64,000 nt of DNA from Pseudomonas lalkuanensis (GTDB lineage: Bacteria; Pseudomonadota; Gammaproteobacteria; Pseudomonadales; Pseudomonadaceae), in the NCBI RefSeq assembly GCF_008807375.1, contig NZ_CP043311.1, positions 2,832,001 to 2,896,000 on the forward strand, given 5' to 3'. Shown here piece after piece: positions 52,882 to 62,037 of this stretch. Each line of letters begins with the position of its first letter. Within the stretch, counting starts at the first letter, position 1. Both the position numbers and the translations under genes were made by a program. Under the pieces are notes generated by a model. The model saw only the letters and a list, made by a program, of their open reading frames with translations, did not search any database and was not told where the DNA came from.

Positions 52882-53538
52882 TCAGTTAGACGAAGCGGCT
52901 TGTGCCGCCTGCCTTAACACTTGCTCGTAATACTCAACAGACTGTGAGCCTGCGACGACTTGCCGATTGTTCAGTACCATTGCGGGTACAGAGTTGATGC
53001 CGCGGTCCAAGTAAAAATTTTCGAGCGCTCGGACTTCATCGGTGAATTGCCCGCTTTCAAGTACTACCTGCGCTTGCTGGGCGTTCAAACCGACTTTCTG
53101 AGCCAACGCCACCAACGTCTGGTGACTGCTAGGGTTTTGCCCGTTCACGAAGTAAGCCTCAATCAGCGCTCGGTGGAGCTCGCTTTGGAGCCCTTCGTTC
53201 GCTGCCCAGAACAGCAGGCGATGTGCATCGTGGGTATTGAAAAAGTGAGTTCGCCTTTGGAGATTGAACTCAAAGCCGAGCTCCCGTCCTCTTTCAACAA
53301 TCATCTGATTACGCGCCGCCACCTGCTCCGCAGTTCTTCCGTACTTGCGAATCATGTGCTGGATGGCGTCCTCACCTTCGGCAGGCATATCGGGATTGAG
53401 CTCAAACGGTTTAAACGTCAACTTGACGTCGATTTCGTCGGCTACGTTGGCGATGGCTTGGTCCAAGGCAGTCGAGCCCAATGCGCACCAGGGGCAGACA
53501 ACATCAGAAACGAAGTCGATTTTTATCGTGTGCTTCAT
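52882..53538 (-). CDS. DsbA-family oxidoreductase (FrnE-like)
   Basis: A 218-aa thioredoxin-fold protein with the C-P-W-C motif (C15-C18) near the N-terminus and no signal peptide, so cytoplasmic and FrnE/2-hydroxychromene-isomerase-like. The helical insertion includes AEGEDAIQHMIRKYGRTAEQVAARN; the cis-Pro is in INSVPAMVLNNR. It overlaps the upstream tautomerase gene by 4 bases and precedes the SDR gene by 28, forming a three-gene operon. FrnE proteins are disulfide isomerases linked to oxidative stress. Confidence 0.9.
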   Translation of the reverse strand: MKHTIKIDFVSDVVCPWCALGSTALDQAIANVADEIDVKLTFKPFELNPDMPAEGEDAIQHMIRKYGRTAEQVAARNQMIVERGRELGFEFNLQRRTHFFNTHDAHRLLFWAANEGLQSELHRALIEAYFVNGQNPSSHQTLVALAQKVGLNAQQAQVVLESGQFTDEVRALENFYLDRGINSVPAMVLNNRQVVAGSQSVEYYEQVLRQAAQAASSN

Positions 53539-53750
53539 GGCTTTGACTCCGACAATTGCTTTCTGTACTCGGTAGTCGTAATGCCGGAGTAGCCCCAGTT
53601 ATCAGTGTCGACTTCTTCGATCACGATGTGGGTCAACTTAGGATCTTTATGAAGCACGCGCTCCATAGTTTCAGTAATTTCTTTTATTACCTGAGCCTTT
53701 TGCTCTCGGGTAACACCATCACGAGTGATGCGGACGCTGATGAATGGCAT
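53535..53750 (-). CDS. Tautomerase (4-oxalocrotonate tautomerase family)
   Basis: A 71-aa enzyme. The start at MPFISVRI places Pro directly after the initiator Met, the catalytic base of the 4-OT superfamily once Met is removed. Length and the THIVIEEVDTDNWGYSG stretch fit 4-OT-like tautomerases. AGAGG precedes it; the frame is open six codons upstream but that start would bury the Pro. Overlaps the next gene by 4 bases. First of the three-gene operon with the DsbA-like and SDR genes; a LysR gene lies divergently upstream. Confidence 0.88.
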   Translation of the reverse strand: MPFISVRITRDGVTREQKAQVIKEITETMERVLHKDPKLTHIVIEEVDTDNWGYSGITTTEYRKQLSESKP

Positions 53751-53973
53751 AGGAAGTTCCTCTATCAAGTATGCATTTGGGTGATGAGCAGTTGATGGAG
53801 AAACTTTAAGAATTCAGAGCAAATTGATAAATATGCCCTGAGGTACTTCATTTGTGACCTCGTGTATCGAATCACGGGGCACCTGGGTAGGCCTTTTTTG
53901 GCTGTTACCTGTCTGTGCACAGCTGTGGCAGCCTATAGCTGCCGGTCGTGCTTCGCAGAGAAGAGGGGATGGG

Positions 53974-54888
53974 ATGGATCGTTTGCAAGCAATGCAGGTT
54001 TTTGCCCGGGTAGTGGAGACCAACAGCTTCAATAGAGCAGCCGAGGCCTTGGGGATCATGCCATCCTCGGCCACCCGGATGATCAAGAATCTTGAGGATT
54101 ACCTGGGGGTCCGCTTACTCAATCGGACGACACGACAGCTGAGCCTGACAGCGGATGGTGAGCATTACTACCGTCACTGCCGACAAGTGCTGGCTGACAT
54201 TGATCGGGCGGAATCCACCTTTCCGGGCGGGAATGCCACGCCGCGAGGCAGATTGCGTGTGGATATCTCGAATTCTTTAGGTCGTCTTTTCGTTCTACCT
54301 GCAGTGCGCGAGTATCAGCAGCGATTCCCTGAGGTTGAATTGGTCATCGGCCTGAGTGATCGGACCGTAGACTTGGTACAGGAAGGCATCGACTGCGTGG
54401 TCCGTACCGGAGTGCCGCTTGACTCTGCAAGCCTGGTAGCTCGGCAAATTGGCAGTTTCGACTGGGTAACGTGCGCCTCTCCACAATACCTACAAGCGTA
54501 TGGCGTACCCAGGTCCTTGGACGACTTGCAGAAGCATCAGTCAGTGGGTTACCTGTCTAGCAGGACCGGGCGATCCATCGAATGGCATTATTTGGTCAAC
54601 GACGAACCCGTCTTTGTTCGAGTCCCTGAAAAGCTAGCGGTAAATGATACTGACGGCTATGTGACATGCGGGCTAGAAGGTCTTGGCCTGATACGGGTGG
54701 GCAGCTACATGGTTTGGCCCCATTTGGATTCCGGCAGACTAGTTTCAGTGCTTGAGGGTTACACCGCACCGCCCGTGCCGATCTCAGTGATGTATCACCA
54801 CAGCAGTTACCACTCACCGACGCTGAGGTCGTTCGTAGACTGGGTCATTGAGCTATTCAAAAACTCAAAATTAGGACTAGGCAATTAA
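53974..54888 (+). CDS. LysR-family regulator (DmlR/CrgA-like)
   Basis: A 304-aa LysR protein with the N-terminal MDRLQAMQVFARVVETNSFNRAAEALG and recognition-helix MPSSATRMIKNLED, followed by RLLNRTTRQLSLTADG. The effector domain starts GRLRVDISNSLGRLFVLPAV, typical of the group. AAGAGGGGATGGG stands right before the ATG. It is divergent from the tautomerase/DsbA/SDR operon and is the obvious candidate regulator for it. Confidence 0.9.
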   Translation: MDRLQAMQVFARVVETNSFNRAAEALGIMPSSATRMIKNLEDYLGVRLLNRTTRQLSLTADGEHYYRHCRQVLADIDRAESTFPGGNATPRGRLRVDISNSLGRLFVLPAVREYQQRFPEVELVIGLSDRTVDLVQEGIDCVVRTGVPLDSASLVARQIGSFDWVTCASPQYLQAYGVPRSLDDLQKHQSVGYLSSRTGRSIEWHYLVNDEPVFVRVPEKLAVNDTDGYVTCGLEGLGLIRVGSYMVWPHLDSGRLVSVLEGYTAPPVPISVMYHHSSYHSPTLRSFVDWVIELFKNSKLGLGN

Positions 54889-55088
54889 CTCATCACACCT
54901 CCTCCCTGCATGCCAAGCGTTGAAAGCCAAATGGTGGTAGTGGTCATAATTCGATTTTTTGCAATTGTGAAATCGAGTTACGGCACAGACATCATGAATG
55001 CTTTTGTCCAAAATCGTTAACTGGCTAGCGACTGTAAGAGTCGCCAACTGCTCATACTGAGGGTTTTCAGTTCTAACGAGGTGGCTTT

Positions 55089-56036
55089 ATGACTAACGAG
55101 ACTACTTTTAACAAGCGCAAGATACTCGTGCTCGGCGCAGGTGAATTGGGGCTAGAGGTTCTGAGAGAGTTATCTGCACAAGGAGTGGCCATCGGAAAGG
55201 CAGAGGTTTCGGTAATGCTGAGGACATCATCCAGCAGTTCTTCAAGCCAACGGAGTCAACTGCTCACGGAACTGGATGCTCTTGGGGTTAGCGTGATTGC
55301 GGGGGATGTGGTGGGTGACACCCTGGAAACCATAGCCGAAACCTTTGGCAAGTTTGAGGTAGTGGTTAGTTGCGTAGGCTTTGCTGCTGGTCCAGGCACT
55401 CAGCTGAAGCTGGCCTTGGCAGCTATCGAGTCAGGTATCAGAAAATACTATCCTTGGCAGTTTGGTGTTGACTACGACGTGATCGGCCGCGGTAGCGCTC
55501 AGCCACTCTTCGACGAGCAACTTGATGTTCGTGATCTATTGCGATCGCAAAGCAGGATCGACTGGACGATTATTTCTACTGGTATGTTCACAAGCTTTCT
55601 CTTTGAGCCATCCTTTGGCGTCGTAGATCTCGAAAACAGGACAGTTAATGCACTTGGCGACTGGGATACGTCCGTTACTGTCACCACGCCTCAAGACATT
55701 GGTAAGTTGACAGCGAAAGCAGTACTTTCCGAGCCTGAAATTACCAGTAAAGTAATCTACACTGCGGGCGATACCGTTTCCTATCGTCAGCTGGCAGATC
55801 TCGTAGATGAGGCGCTGGATTGTTCCGTTGCAAGGAATGTTTGGACGATCCCTTTCTTGCAGGACGAGCTCAAAAAGGATCCCACCAATGTCTTGAAAAG
55901 ATATCGGCTGGTGTTCGCGCAAGGCAATGACAACGGCGCTGGTGTAGCGTGGAACAAAGAAGTATCTTATAACTATATAGAAAATGTAAAAGTTTCAACT
56001 ATAGCCGACTGGCTTAGATCCAACGCAGCGGTATAG
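55089..56036 (+). CDS. NmrA/isoflavone-reductase-like NAD(P)-binding protein
   Basis: A 315-aa atypical SDR. The N-terminal Rossmann motif is LVLGAGELGLEVL (G-x-G-x-x-G); a Ser-rich run (SSSSSSSQ) follows VSVMLRTS. The YPWQFGVDYD block is typical of isoflavone-reductase/NmrA-like proteins, where it replaces the classical Y-x-x-x-K. The C-terminal part has the usual VVTTPQDIGKL and TYRQLADLV-like text. AACGAGG precedes the ATG. No operon partner. Catalytic role unknown; family members reduce phenolics or act as redox sensors. Confidence 0.85.
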   Translation: MTNETTFNKRKILVLGAGELGLEVLRELSAQGVAIGKAEVSVMLRTSSSSSSSQRSQLLTELDALGVSVIAGDVVGDTLETIAETFGKFEVVVSCVGFAAGPGTQLKLALAAIESGIRKYYPWQFGVDYDVIGRGSAQPLFDEQLDVRDLLRSQSRIDWTIISTGMFTSFLFEPSFGVVDLENRTVNALGDWDTSVTVTTPQDIGKLTAKAVLSEPEITSKVIYTAGDTVSYRQLADLVDEALDCSVARNVWTIPFLQDELKKDPTNVLKRYRLVFAQGNDNGAGVAWNKEVSYNYIENVKVSTIADWLRSNAAV

Positions 56037-56136
56037 CCTCAACTTATGACTGCTATCGCTTGCCAAATACAACAATTAAAGCTTGTTTGCTTAAAGCGGT
56101 AGCAGTCGCCGAATTGTATACCCGTTTTTTCTAGAT

Positions 56137-56385
56137 TTAGCGTTTGGACTGCAGAGCGATCCGTGATACGGAGAAGAAACCGTTCGCTTTAATAACAATT
56201 TTAAAATCGTAACCCAGCTGCTGTGCCATATGTCGAAATGCGGCCATTTCACGTCGCGCCGGATTGCTTTCGTTGTCATCCTCAATGGTGGCACTCAGCT
56301 CGACTAAATGCTGCTCAATCATCGCTAAAACGCTATCGACGTAAGGAGATGGAATCGTGATCTGCCTGTCGCCTAGTATGCTCAT
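56137..56385 (-). CDS. Small hypothetical protein
   Basis: An 82-aa frame beginning MSILGDRQITIPSPYVDSVLAMIEQH and ending FFSVSRIALQSKR. Composition is protein-like with an acidic middle (ATIEDDNESNPARRE). AAGGAAAG lies 10-12 nt before the ATG. No family recognised. It lies just upstream of the truncated intron, on the opposite strand. Confidence 0.5.
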   Translation of the reverse strand: MSILGDRQITIPSPYVDSVLAMIEQHLVELSATIEDDNESNPARREMAAFRHMAQQLGYDFKIVIKANGFFSVSRIALQSKR

Positions 56386-56440
56386 CAAGTCAGCTTTCCT
56401 TTATTCCTAACTTCTGTCATAGAGAAGCAATTTTCGAATA

Positions 56441-57739
56441 TTGGCCGTGAAACGAGTGACGGAGAATAGAGGCAAGAGGACACCGGGCGTTGACGGCAAG
56501 ATCTGGTCAACCCCCACGGCCAAATCGAAGGGAGTACAGGCGTTACAGCAGCGGGGCTATCGGCCCCAACCACTGCGACGCATCTACATACCCAAAAGCA
56601 ATGGCAAGCAGCGTCCGCTCGGAATTCCGACGATGCGGGATCGTGCCATGCAGGCGCTATGGAAACTGGCTCTAGAGCCTGTCGCCGAAACGCGTGCAGA
56701 CCCCAACTCATATGGATTCCGGCCGCACCGGTCAACGGCCGACGCCATCGCTTATTGCTTCGACGTTCTGGCGAAACGCAGCTCAGCGCCGTGGGTGCTT
56801 GAAGGGGATATTCGAGGCTGTTTTGACAATATCAGCCACGACTGGCTTCTCGCCAACGTGCCCATGGATAAAGCAATCCTGCGTAAATGGCTTCGAGCGG
56901 GGTATGTCGATCAGGGAGCCTTGTTCGCAACGGAGGCGGGAACCCCGCAAGGGGGAATCATCTCTCCGGTACTCGCGAACTGGACGCTGGATGGACTGGA
57001 AGAGGTCGTCTACGCAAGCGTGGCTGCAACAGCGCTCCAGCGTCAGCCATTCAAAATACACGTCGTGCGGTATGCGGATGACTTCATCGTGACCGGCGCC
57101 ACGCAAGCTGTTCTGCAACACCAGGTTCGCCCCGCCATCGAGGCCTTCCTGAAACAGCGTGGCATGGAACTCTCAGATGAAAAAAACCAGATAATGCATA
57201 TCTCACAAGGCTTCGATTTTCTCGGCCAGAACGTACGCAAGTATGCCGGCAAGCTGCTCACCACTCCGGCTCGCAAGAGTGTGAAAGCGCTGTTGGATAA
57301 GGTTCGGGAAATCGCGAACGGAAACCGGGTGGCGACGCAGGCTAACCTGATCTTGACCCTCAACCCAGTGATCCGGGGATGGGCCATGTATCATCGTCAT
57401 GTGGTCGCGGCTAAACGCTTCGCGTGGATCGACCATCGAATTTGGCAGGTGTTATGGCGCTGGGCTGTCCGCCGGCACCCCATGAAAAGTGCCCACTGGG
57501 TGAAACAGCGATACTTTCGTACCGTGGGTCAACGGCACTGGGTTTTTACTTCCAAGGAAAAAATACGCGGCATGAACCAACCGGTTTGGCTTTTTGCCGC
57601 CGCCAGTGTTTCGATTGTGCGGCATATCAAGATACGCAGCGCGACGAACCCGTTTGATCCTGCATGGACGTTTTACCTTGAGCGCCGAAGCGCGCATCGT
57701 CAGGTAGCCCGGTCTCACTCAGGCTGCTGGAAGGCTTGA
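56441..57739 (+). pseudogene. ltrA: Group II intron reverse transcriptase/maturase, N-terminus missing
   Basis: A 432-codon frame beginning with LAVKRVTENRGKRTPGVDG at a TTG; full-length relatives have about 60-70 residues before this. It contains RT blocks including RPLGIPTMRDR, NSYGFRPHRS, GDIRGCFDNI, GTPQGGIISPVLAN and the catalytic RYADDFIV (YADD). After these come the maturase X domain and a possible HNH-like end lacking the endonuclease motif. The stop lies inside domain V. Without the RT-0 region and domain I it is unlikely to splice or move on its own. Confidence 0.8.
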
Positions 57740-57771
57740 GCCGTATGCGGTGAAAGTCGCACGTACGGTTC
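57738..57771 (+). ncRNA. Group II intron domain V
   Basis: A 34-nt hairpin starting GAGCCGTATGCGGTGAAAGT and closing with ACGGTTC, the standard catalytic domain V with its AGC-type triad at the start and GAAA tetraloop. It overlaps the maturase stop codon. Confidence 0.9.
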
Positions 57772-57924
57772 TTAGGGGGCCCTAGGCCAGCAATGGCCTG
57801 GGGGCTACCCGACTAGTGCACAGACCGATCCGGAAGGCCGCAAAAACTTTGAATTGATCGCGGTGAGAAGCGAAGAGCGTATTGGTGGCATAGTTCGCGA
57901 GTAACTCATACCAGAGACGCATAA

Positions 57925-58818
<894 letters not shown>

Positions 58819-58928
58819 TTGGAAGATCTCATCATAGGTGTGAAAGGTACTGTGCCAATCCTTATGAATCCCGTAAAGTGATGCTTAGAGATTGAAGTGA
58901 TCACTCATAATGATAAATAGAGGTCGTC

Positions 58929-59810
58929 ATGGAGATGCGTCAGCTGAAAATCTTCTGTGCGGTGGCTGAGTACGGAAGCTTCACGGCCGCAGCCGAGAAG
59001 GTGTGCACAGTGCAATCCAATGTCACCATGCGGGTGAAGGAACTCGAATCCGAGTTGAACCAGCAACTGTGCATTCGACATAAGAGTGGTGTGGTGCTTA
59101 CGTCAGCCGGGCAAACCGTGCTGGATTACGCGCGACGCATTCTGCAGCTCACGGATGAATGCCGCAGCGCACTGCTTGACACGGCGACGCCCATGGGACT
59201 CCTTCGGCTTGGCTCGATGGAAACGACAGCTGCCATACGGTTGCCGCAGGTTCTGACGAAGTACCGGGAAAAACACCCTCAAGTGCAACTGTCTTTGCTG
59301 ACAGGCACAACCGTTGAACTGATAAAGGCTGTCGAGAGTCATCGGCTCGACGGCGCTTTTGTCGGTGGATTCCACCAGAACCCGGCGCTGTCGCAGCAAG
59401 AGGTGCTTCAGGAGGAACTGGTTCTGGTGAGCAGTCGCGAGTTCGACTCGTTGGAAAGGCTAACCAGCACCATGCCCCAGCAGACGGTGCTGGTGTTCCG
59501 TACAGGCTGTTTTTACCGCTCCACCCTTGAGCACTGGTTCTATCAGGCTGGACTTGTCCCCAGTCAGATCCTCGAAATGGGGACGCTTGACGGCATCCTC
59601 TCGTGTGTATCGGCGGGGATGGGCGTGACCTTATTGCCTCGGGCCATCGCGGAAAGCTATGGGGAAAGACACAGTATTCGCTATCACCAGCTTCCGCCCG
59701 AGATCGCTAACGTCAAGACCGTCTTTATCCGTCGGAACGACACGTTAGTCACTCCCGCACTGGCTGCTTTTATCTCCGTGGCACTCGGCCAATTCATTCC
59801 AGCAATTTAG
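58929..59810 (+). CDS. LysR-family regulator
   Basis: A 293-aa LysR protein. The wHTH reads LKIFCAVAEYGSFTAAAEKVCTVQSNVT, followed by a linker and effector domain starting LLRLGSMETTAAIRLPQVL. It resembles the other LysR protein at 42416-43303 in blocks such as QSNVT, G-x-ME-TTAA-IRLP and ILSCVSAGMG, so the two are likely paralogues. A weak GAGG-like site precedes the ATG. Divergent from the MOSC gene, which it may control. Confidence 0.9.
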   Translation: MEMRQLKIFCAVAEYGSFTAAAEKVCTVQSNVTMRVKELESELNQQLCIRHKSGVVLTSAGQTVLDYARRILQLTDECRSALLDTATPMGLLRLGSMETTAAIRLPQVLTKYREKHPQVQLSLLTGTTVELIKAVESHRLDGAFVGGFHQNPALSQQEVLQEELVLVSSREFDSLERLTSTMPQQTVLVFRTGCFYRSTLEHWFYQAGLVPSQILEMGTLDGILSCVSAGMGVTLLPRAIAESYGERHSIRYHQLPPEIANVKTVFIRRNDTLVTPALAAFISVALGQFIPAI

Positions 59811-59881
59811 CTTGGGGACAACGATCCTGGCGATTGCTCACCCTTGGAGTACACAGCCAGCGATGATGTGGCTGTTGTCCT

Positions 59882-60316
59882 TTAAGTGCTCAATCGCCTC
59901 ATACGCACAAAAACTGGTTCGAGCAGCAGAATGGAGCCGGTCACGGCTATGCAACTGACAACCGCCACCGGATCGATGCCGCACAACACACCGCCCCCAC
60001 TGGCAAGTGCAGGAGGGTGGCGAAACCGAGTGAATTGGATCATTAGCAGTAGCATGCAGCCTGCCGCCAGCTTTGGGTCAGCGGCTCCTGGCCAGGACAC
60101 GGCTTCATTTGTGTGCACCAGGCAAAGCAACGCTGCGCCTCCAGCACTGATCGAGTGGGAGGCCAACTGCGTCAAGGCGCGAACCGCATTCGTTCTGCAC
60201 GACGCTCCCGAAGCGAGAGCCGTGATCACAAGCGGGAAGGCCGCCGCTTGCGCCCCCCAAGCCCCTGCGACCCACAGACATGCCACGCCGACGAGCAGCG
60301 CGCGCATGAACGACAT
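59882..60316 (-). CDS. HPP-family-like small membrane protein
   Basis: A 144-aa membrane protein. Hydrophobic helices include MRALLVGVACLWVAGAW and ISAGGAALLCLV. HPP family marks are seen in QLASHSISAG and RHPPALASGGG, and a final helix in VAVVSCIAVTGSILLLEPV. The middle (ASGASCRTNAVRALTQ) looks degraded compared with HPP proteins, which have a fuller QP-x-x-IGGH stretch. It could be a decaying relative. The start at MSFMRALL is chosen because the upstream part overlaps the nitronate monooxygenase 3' end. HPP proteins have been linked to nitrite transport. Confidence 0.55.
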   Translation of the reverse strand: MSFMRALLVGVACLWVAGAWGAQAAAFPLVITALASGASCRTNAVRALTQLASHSISAGGAALLCLVHTNEAVSWPGAADPKLAAGCMLLLMIQFTRFRHPPALASGGGVLCGIDPVAVVSCIAVTGSILLLEPVFVRMRRLST

Positions 60317-60347
60317 GGGGCCAGATGGCGTGGCGGCGGCCCAAAGG

Positions 60348-61373
60348 TTAGGCTTTTCCACCTGAAGCCGAATATTGGTAGCCGGCGGTAGTATGGCCAA
60401 CGCCTGTGTCCCTTACTCCAGGTACCGCTGATGCTATCAATGGCAGCCCTTCAATAAGCTCCGCTACGCGCTCTGCTGCAGGTACCACGCTTCCGATCTT
60501 GCCAACACCCTGTCCAGCGTAAAGCGAAAGCTTCTGGGCCAGGCGCGGCTTGTCTATCGCACGTGCGCCGCCCCCGATGAAGCGCAGGAGATTCCACTTG
60601 TCGCGGTTGGGGATGACCCTATGCGGCGTGCCGTACTTCCAGCCAAACGAATACCCAGTCCTGTACTCGGTATCGTCTACAGTGGCCTCGACGATCTTCT
60701 GCTTGTACAGCGGATGGGCATTCGACTCCTCGCTGGCCACGAAGGCGGTGCCGACTAGAACGCCGGCTGCTCCGAGTTCCATTGCCGCCCGAACATCGTC
60801 GCGGGTTACGATGCCGCCGGCCGCTAACACCGGTCGTCCTTGTGCAATATCGAGCAACGACGGCAACAAGGACATGAGCCCGATGGTGCCCCTGTTCAGA
60901 TGGCCGCCACCTTCACTACCCTGCGCTGTAAGCATGTCCGCTCCGCGCTCGAGCGCCAGTCGGGCAAGCTTGACCGAACCGACCTGCACCATGACGACAA
61001 TGCCCGCATCCTTGGCTCGCGCGATCATGTCGGCATACTGCTCATCCTCCGCGTAAAACAGGGTCAGCATCTTCGGCTTTTCCTGGAGGATGACCTGGAA
61101 CTGCGCTTCGAAAACGTCCGGACCTCCGAACGACGGGACAAGGTTCACTCCAAACGGCTTGTCAGTGAGTTCCCTGGTTTCCTGGATCCACTTGCGCAAG
61201 GTCTTTGGTGGTAGCCGCAGTCCACCTACCGTACCCATCCCTCCGGCATTCGCCACCGCTGCGACGAGCTTAGGACCAGAAATCGCGGCCATGCCGGCGA
61301 GAAAAATCGGGTAGCGGACACCGCATAGCCGGGTGACTTGGTTCCCAGGGAAATCCGAAATGAGGTTGTTCAT
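60348..61373 (-). CDS. Nitronate monooxygenase
   Basis: A 341-aa FMN-dependent nitronate monooxygenase. Blocks: YPIFLAGMAAISGPKLVAAVANAGGMGTVGG, KPFGVNLVPSF, GADMLTAQGSEGGGHLNRG (with the catalytic His), PVLAAGGIVTRDD and GAAGVLVGTAFVAS. It is only distantly similar to the one at 43412-44467. It lies 4 bases after the b561-like gene and so is in the same minus-strand unit with it. The C-terminal TTAGYQYSASGGKA has no known function. Confidence 0.9.
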   Translation of the reverse strand: MNNLISDFPGNQVTRLCGVRYPIFLAGMAAISGPKLVAAVANAGGMGTVGGLRLPPKTLRKWIQETRELTDKPFGVNLVPSFGGPDVFEAQFQVILQEKPKMLTLFYAEDEQYADMIARAKDAGIVVMVQVGSVKLARLALERGADMLTAQGSEGGGHLNRGTIGLMSLLPSLLDIAQGRPVLAAGGIVTRDDVRAAMELGAAGVLVGTAFVASEESNAHPLYKQKIVEATVDDTEYRTGYSFGWKYGTPHRVIPNRDKWNLLRFIGGGARAIDKPRLAQKLSLYAGQGVGKIGSVVPAAERVAELIEGLPLIASAVPGVRDTGVGHTTAGYQYSASGGKA

Positions 61374-61377
61374 GACT

Positions 61378-61932
61378 TCACAGCTCCACTTGTTTACCGA
61401 GCATTCGCTTCAAGGAATCGTTCTTCAAGACGAGGTGGTTTTTCAGCGCGCCAAAGATGTGCAGCGCCAGACCTGCGAGAAAGGCTGTTGCACCAACGTT
61501 GAAGAGAATTTCGATTACCCGTTGAAGCTGCGCGTTGGGTTCGACGAGGGCTGGTAAAGCAAGTCCACCTGGCAGAGCGATCGCCTCTCCAGCAGCCGAC
61601 TTGGCAAGCCAAGCCGCGATTGGTAGCAGCACCATCGCTAGTGCCAAGGCTACTGCGACTGATCTACTGATAATCACCTCGATGGGGTTGGGCGTGCCGA
61701 CGGGCAGCGGATGGTAGGAGGTCACCCTCGCCCAGAATCGATATATCGAAACGAGGAATAGAAAGATGCCCAGCAGGTTTTGCATCTGAGTCAGTTCCAT
61801 TTGCCGCGATTCATCGGCAGCCTGAGAAATCGCAATGGCCAAACCGATGATCGAAAACAGCAGTGCTGCGACTATCCAGTGCAGCATGACAGTGATGGGC
61901 GAGAACCTCAGACCGTTGTCTCTTAGTTGCAT
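61378..61932 (-). CDS. Cytochrome b561-like membrane protein
   Basis: A 184-aa four-helix membrane protein of the bacterial b561 (CybB) family. His18 in MLHWIVA and His158/His166 in LALHIFGALKNH fit expected haem ligands. In the second helix, where an HK-x-x-G motif usually supplies another His, the sequence is MQNLLGIF, so Gln stands in that position. It lies directly upstream of a nitronate monooxygenase gene (4-base gap), suggesting a common transcript and perhaps electron exchange. Confidence 0.82.
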   Translation of the reverse strand: MQLRDNGLRFSPITVMLHWIVAALLFSIIGLAIAISQAADESRQMELTQMQNLLGIFLFLVSIYRFWARVTSYHPLPVGTPNPIEVIISRSVAVALALAMVLLPIAAWLAKSAAGEAIALPGGLALPALVEPNAQLQRVIEILFNVGATAFLAGLALHIFGALKNHLVLKNDSLKRMLGKQVEL

Positions 61933-61968
61933 GATTGCCTCCGTAGTTGCGTTATCTGCGAGTAGGGG

Positions 61969-62030
61969 CGGGCAGCAACCTGGACCACGCCGCGAGGCAT
62001 GATTCCAGGTCGTGGATCGGGTGCTGCCCG
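61969..62030 (-). terminator. Large hairpin after actP
   Basis: CGGGCAGCA (61969-61977) pairs with TGCTGCCCG (62022-62030). Within the loop, CCACG/CGTGG and CCTGG/CCAGG can pair. It lies 8 bases beyond the actP stop on the minus strand and separates actP from the b561 gene. No T-run follows, so termination is likely but not certain. Confidence 0.55.
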
Positions 62031-62037
62031 ATAAGTG

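Larger units (their letters stand above)
56432..57813 (+). mobile_element. 5'-truncated group II intron
   Basis: The 3' part of a bacterial group II intron: the reverse-transcriptase/maturase frame, a domain V hairpin (57738-57771), a domain VI-like stem (about 57776-57804) and a 3' end near CTACCCGAC at 57805-57813. The ribozyme domains I-IV and the first part of the ORF are missing; homology starts at about 56432. Retro-insertion with 5' truncation would give this form. Confidence 0.75.
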
